Assembly: GCF_035594125.1 (NCBI RefSeq)
Contig: NC_087181.1
Span: 9,007,317 to 9,071,316, forward strand
Length of the DNA: 64,000 nucleotides
Source of the DNA: Scylla paramamosain
Lineage: Eukaryota; Arthropoda; Malacostraca; Decapoda; Portunidae
Reading direction: 5' to 3'
The first letter of the stretch is position 1; every line of letters begins with the position of its first letter. Below, piece by piece: positions 59,896 to 64,000 of this stretch. Below the pieces are notes generated by a model that was not told the origin of the DNA, searched no databases, and worked only from the letters and a program-made list of their open reading frames with translations. A program made the position numbers and the translations under genes.

Positions 59896-62150
59896 CCATA
59901 AGAACATAAGAACATAAGAGATAAGGGAAGCTGCAAGAAGCGACCAGGCTTACACGTGGCAGTCCCTGTATGAAACACACCTACCTATTTCCATCTGTTA
60001 TCCCCATCCATAAACTTGTCCAATCTTCTCTTAAAGCTCTGTAGTGTCCTAGCACTAACTACATGACCACTGAGCCCCTTCCACTCATCTACCACTCTAT
60101 TTGATAACCAATTTTTTTCCTATCTCCTTCCTAAACCTAAATTTTTCAAGCTTGAACACGTTATTTCTTGTTCTACACTGGTTGCTGATCCTAAGAATTT
60201 TGCTTACATCTCCTTTGTTATAACCCTTATATCACTTAAAGACTTCTATCAGGTCCCCTCTTAACCTACGTCTCTCTAGAGAATGTAAATTTAACAGCTT
60301 CAACCTCGCCTCGTAAGGAATACTCCTCATCCCCTGTATCCTTTTAGTTATTCTCCTCTGTACTGATTCTAACAAACCTATATCTTTCCTGTAATGTGGG
60401 GACCAGAACTGCACAGCGTAGTCTAGATGAGGTCTGACCAGCGCCAAGTATAACTTTAATATTACTTTCGGCCTTCTACTTTTAACACTCCTAAAAATTA
60501 ATCCTAGTACCCTATTTGCCTTGTTTCTGGCTTCTATGCATTGTTTCCCTAGACGGAGTTCAGAGCTAACTATAACTCCTAAATCTTTCTCGTACCCTAT
60601 ACCTACCAGAGTTTGGTTGTTTAATGTGTACCTATCGTGTGGGTTTCCTCTACCTATGCTAAGCACTTTGCATTTATTGATATTAAATTGCATTTGCCAT
60701 CTATCCGTACATTCATTCATTCTATCTAAATCTGCCTGCAAGGCGATGGCATTCGATTCTGACCTAATTAATCTACCTATCTTTGTGTCATCCGCAAATT
60801 TAGTAACATCACTACTAATTCCACTATCCAAGTCATTGATATATATTAGAAATAACAATGGCCCTAATACTGATCCCTGTGGCACCCCACTAATTACATG
60901 ACCCCACTCGGATTTCGAGCCGTTTATTATCACTCTCTGTCGCCTGTCACTAAGCCATGACCCTATCCAGCCTAACACCTTCCCATCTATCCCGTGTGCC
61001 CTAACCTTTCTCAGGAGCCTTTGATGGTGTACCTTGTCAAATGCTTTACTAAAGTCCAGATATAAGATATCATAACTCTCACCATTATCTACTGCCTCGT
61101 AGACCTTACTGTAAAAACTTAACAAGTTTGTCAGGCAAGACTTCCTCTTCGTGAAGCCATGCTGTGACTGATTTATCAAGTTATGTTTGTCTAAATGTTC
61201 CCTAATGTTCCTCGCTATTATTGACTCTAACATTTTATCTACAACTGAAGTTAAGCTGACAGGTCTATAATTAGACGCTAAAGTTTTATCCCCTTTCTTA
61301 AAGATGGGTACTACATTAGCCTGCCTCCACATTTCTGGTACCTCACCCGACTCCATCGATTTCCTAAAGGCAGAAACTAACGGCTCACTAATAATCTCTT
61401 TACATTCCTTAAGTACTCTGGGATATATTTCATCAGGTCCTGGTGACTTCAACTTTTTTAGCCTATCTATCTCCTGTTCCACTATCTCCCTAGTTATGGA
61501 AATATCTGTCAGCTTCTCATTCTCATCTTCTGTAAACACCTGTTCACTATCTGGCATATCCTGCATGTTTTCCTGGGTGAAGACAGTTAAAAAATAATCA
61601 TTCAGAAGTTTACTAATCTCCTCCCAAGAACTAACCAGCTCCCCATCTGCTGCCTTTAATGGACCTACAGTATCCTTATTCTTCGTCCTGTATACCTGAT
61701 AAAATCCCTTCGGGTCCGTCTTCGCCTGGCTGGCTACCTTTAATTCATAATTGTCCTTAGCTTTTCTCGTTAACTTCCTTACTGTTCTGATTAATTCATT
61801 ATATTGTGTCCTTAAAACTTCTTCACCTGCCCTTAATCTCTTATATATACTTTTCTTACGTCCTATATAATGTTTTAACCTAGCAGTCATCCATTTAGGG
61901 TCATTTTTTTGTGATCTTATTGTTCTATACGGGATATTTGCTAACTGACCTGTATGAACTTTATCTACGAAATATTTATATAATTCATCTACATTTACTT
62001 CACCTAATCCCCTCATCTCGTCCCCTACCATCCTCTTCACTCCCTCATCTACTCGCCTCGACCTCACCTCTCCCATTTCAGCATGACCTGACATTCCAAC
62101 ATACTCACACCTATCTCCCCCCCTTCCTCTTTCCTCCTCCCTTCCCACCC
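59896..62150 (-). mobile_element. CR1-type LINE copy B2 (5'-truncated)
   Basis: Antisense CR1 element. Its 3' end (low coordinate) has repeats of TTCTTATG (59896-59919). The RT and thumb form one 638-codon frame, and similarity to B1 ends near 62150, before the endonuclease. 5' truncation is usual for LINE insertions by target-primed reverse transcription. Of all elements here this copy has the least damaged coding sequence, so it is probably the youngest LINE in the window. Confidence 0.93.
60232..62148 (-). CDS. B2 CR1-type reverse transcriptase ORF (638 codons, partial ORF2)
   Basis: The RT of CR1-type LINEs, which copies the element RNA from a nicked chromosomal end. Residues 60-165 form the linker (KYFVDKVHTGQLANIPYRT, KNDPKWMTARLKHYIGRKKS). 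RT blocks are MWRQANVVPIFKKGDK (273-288), NYRPVSLTS (293-301), SQHGFTKRKSC (328-338), ILYLDFSKAFDKVHH (motif A, 361-375, D365), [20 protein letters not shown] (motif B, 420-439) and FADDTK (motif C, 451-456). The thumb ends SLERRRLRGDLIEVFK. The next codon is TGA, where an aromatic residue is expected, and related sequence continues downstream, so the protein lost its C-terminal 80 or so residues. The endonuclease is absent by truncation. The Met at 62148 is simply the first in the frame. Confidence 0.85.
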   Translation of the reverse strand: MGREEERGRGGDRCEYVGMSGHAEMGEVRSRRVDEGVKRMVGDEMRGLGEVNVDELYKYFVDKVHTGQLANIPYRTIRSQKNDPKWMTARLKHYIGRKKSIYKRLRAGEEVLRTQYNELIRTVRKLTRKAKDNYELKVASQAKTDPKGFYQVYRTKNKDTVGPLKAADGELVSSWEEISKLLNDYFLTVFTQENMQDMPDSEQVFTEDENEKLTDISITREIVEQEIDRLKKLKSPGPDEIYPRVLKECKEIISEPLVSAFRKSMESGEVPEMWRQANVVPIFKKGDKTLASNYRPVSLTSVVDKMLESIIARNIREHLDKHNLINQSQHGFTKRKSCLTNLLSFYSKVYEAVDNGESYDILYLDFSKAFDKVHHQRLLRKVRAHGIDGKVLGWIGSWLSDRRQRVIINGSKSEWGHVISGVPQGSVLGPLLFLIYINDLDSGISSDVTKFADDTKIGRLIRSESNAIALQADLDRMNECTDRWQMQFNINKCKVLSIGRGNPHDRYTLNNQTLVGIGYEKDLGVIVSSELRLGKQCIEARNKANRVLGLIFRSVKSRRPKVILKLYLALVRPHLDYAVQFWSPHYRKDIGLLESVQRRITKRIQGMRSIPYEARLKLLNLHSLERRRLRGDLIEVFK

Positions 62151-63222
62151 GGAATACTTCTTGCCATCTTGGTCCAGTTTATAGCATATAAAATTTCAAA
62201 ATCTAACTTTGAATTAGACTTAGTTTCTGATAAACATAAAACATATAAATTGTTTTCATAGTGTTTAAATATAATGCCTTTACATTTACTTTTTTATGTT
62301 ACACATTCACGCAGCATATTCTGATGACAGGTTCAGATCTGGCCGTTGTATTTTCAGGCTGGTGGTAGGAGATGTCTCACGTCTGGGCAAACTTAAGATT
62401 TGCTTCATTCCATCCCAGCTTGTACAAATTATCAGGTGTTTCGAACACTCGTTATCTTTGAACTACCTTTTTATAAGAGAATAAATAAACTATTAAGAGT
62501 TCTTCTAACACTGATAGCTTCGGATGTCGTACAGCATATTTCTTGTCGTCGTTAGATCTTCCATGTAAGTCCCACGCTTGAGATTTCTTGAACTTTCATG
62601 TGTCGTTTAACGAATCAAATGATGATAGAACTTGATTTGATGTCATGGGTACTTGTATGTCTATGTGCTTGTTACTAATGCCATCACTTACTTCGTTGTC
62701 ACTTCCAATCTTGAATTATCTGTTTTTCATTAGTATCCTCATTCTCTTCGAACCTCATGCGTTTTACCTTAATGTTGTCTTGCCTGGCGTATTGCTTCAC
62801 CATCTCCAGCTGGCTTGACTGTTGTTTGAACAGTTTATTTAGATTTGAAACAGTTACATTATTTTGAGTTGTTATTTAGTTCGTGAACTTATTAGACAAG
62901 ATGGTGACGAATGGAGTTACTGTAGATATAATGCTTTGCTCAATGAGTGGATGTGTGGCTTTTGTCACCTAAGGAACTGTGGCAGCAACTGTAATCCATC
63001 GTGCACCACCTTTTCGTCCTGCTTGCTGCTTGTCTGTGCTTTCTCATTTTTTTTTACATTTTTTTTTTTCAATGATTCACTAAAGCTGTCTTTCTTGTAT
63101 TGCCGAAATCGCTTATTTTTCATCGTTCCCACCTTAAAAGTCATTACGGATTTTTCATTAGTTCACCCTTAACCTCGAAGCAACAAAGGAAACGAGGCGT
63201 CGCTCATGAGACACTACTTAAT
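62151..63222. other. Unannotated intergenic sequence
   Basis: About 1.07 kb, AT-rich. Frames at 62296-62484 and 62864-63172 have no recognisable family. Confidence 0.5.

Positions 63223-63290
<68 letters not shown>
63223..63290. repeat. (CT)n microsatellite
   Basis: About 68 bp of CT with one G interruption. Confidence 0.96.
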
Positions 63291-63294
<4 letters not shown>

Positions 63295-63440
63295 GAGAGA
63301 AATGAGAATTTTTATCACTATATCATTTAATATATGATGTATGCGTTTCATATATCTTGTATGACTTCGGTAATATGTTTGTCTTTCAGGCAACAGTTTT
63401 CTGGTTATAAACAAAAATCGTTAAAAACATAGAACCTCTC

Positions 63441-63446
<6 letters not shown>

Positions 63447-63472
<26 letters not shown>
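63447..63472. repeat. (GT)n microsatellite
   Basis: About 26 bp of GT dinucleotide. Confidence 0.95.
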
Positions 63473-63475
<3 letters not shown>

Positions 63476-63698
63476 AAGTGTGCCCTGTGCTGTCCCCTGT
63501 CTGTATGTGACAGTATAGTTTTCACCGGTTACGATAATTCCAATCAAACGCATAATTTTAACTCTTTTAATTGAAGATGAATGAATCAGATGCATTATAC
63601 TTGTTCATTACGTGACGCACACAAATGCACAGGAGAGCAAATGGAAAAAAGCCAGGAACATTTTTGCATCAAGAACGTAACTTAATGATGGGAGGAAA

Positions 63699-64000
<302 letters not shown>

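Noticed and set aside
62296..63172. Possible host exons in 62-63 kb
   Set aside because: Short frames with no recognisable family, no paired splice signals of note.

Overview
This window looks like intergenic DNA from an arthropod, most likely a decapod crustacean. The evidence is very long (AT)n and (GA)n microsatellites every few kilobases, many decayed non-LTR retrotransposons of several families, low overall GC, and no recognisable host gene. The organism call is an inference; nothing here names the species. I found no convincing host coding gene, tRNA, rRNA or CRISPR array. Nearly every ORF with a recognisable protein is a retrotransposon remnant, and most other long ORFs are translations of simple repeats.

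Mobile elements dominate. I use working names. Family A is an APE-endonuclease plus reverse-transcriptase (RT) LINE with eight copies (A1-A8). Family B is a CR1-type LINE with two copies (B1, B2). Families C, D, E and G are four further LINE families; G carries ORF1 zinc knuckles, endonuclease, RT and RNase H. There are also two solo-LTR-like insertions (706 and 1079 bp), a 400-bp MITE with TTA target duplications, a 487-bp Tigger/pogo-like MITE flanked by TA, and a probable tRNA-derived SINE.

Layout: 1-6700 is one antisense A copy (A1) split by the CR1 copy B1 (559-3876) and a solo LTR (5122-5827). 7128-7455 is the SINE and 8140-8853 the family C RT fragment. 8893-14727 is A2, apparently split by A3 and then by the 400-bp MITE. 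14728-17519 is AT-rich DNA with two foldbacks. 17760-22570 is family D (sense) with a Tigger-like MITE in its RT. 22575-29330 is microsatellite-rich DNA. 29331-32644 is A4, which abuts a 3.1-kb array of a 25-bp minisatellite (32645-35787). 36228-39209 is A5. 39628-44577 is A6 with A7 inserted in reverse orientation. 44780-51560 is family E, split by A8, which is itself split by the second solo LTR. 52555-52925 is a 145-bp triple repeat. 52960-58850 is family G. 59896-62150 is B2, whose 638-codon RT ORF is the best preserved here. The end is unique sequence plus (CT)n, (GT)n and (GA)n arrays.

The elements do not form a functional pathway. Their value is historical: the insertions are nested cleanly enough to give a relative order of events, and several junctions can be read to the base by comparing copies within the window.
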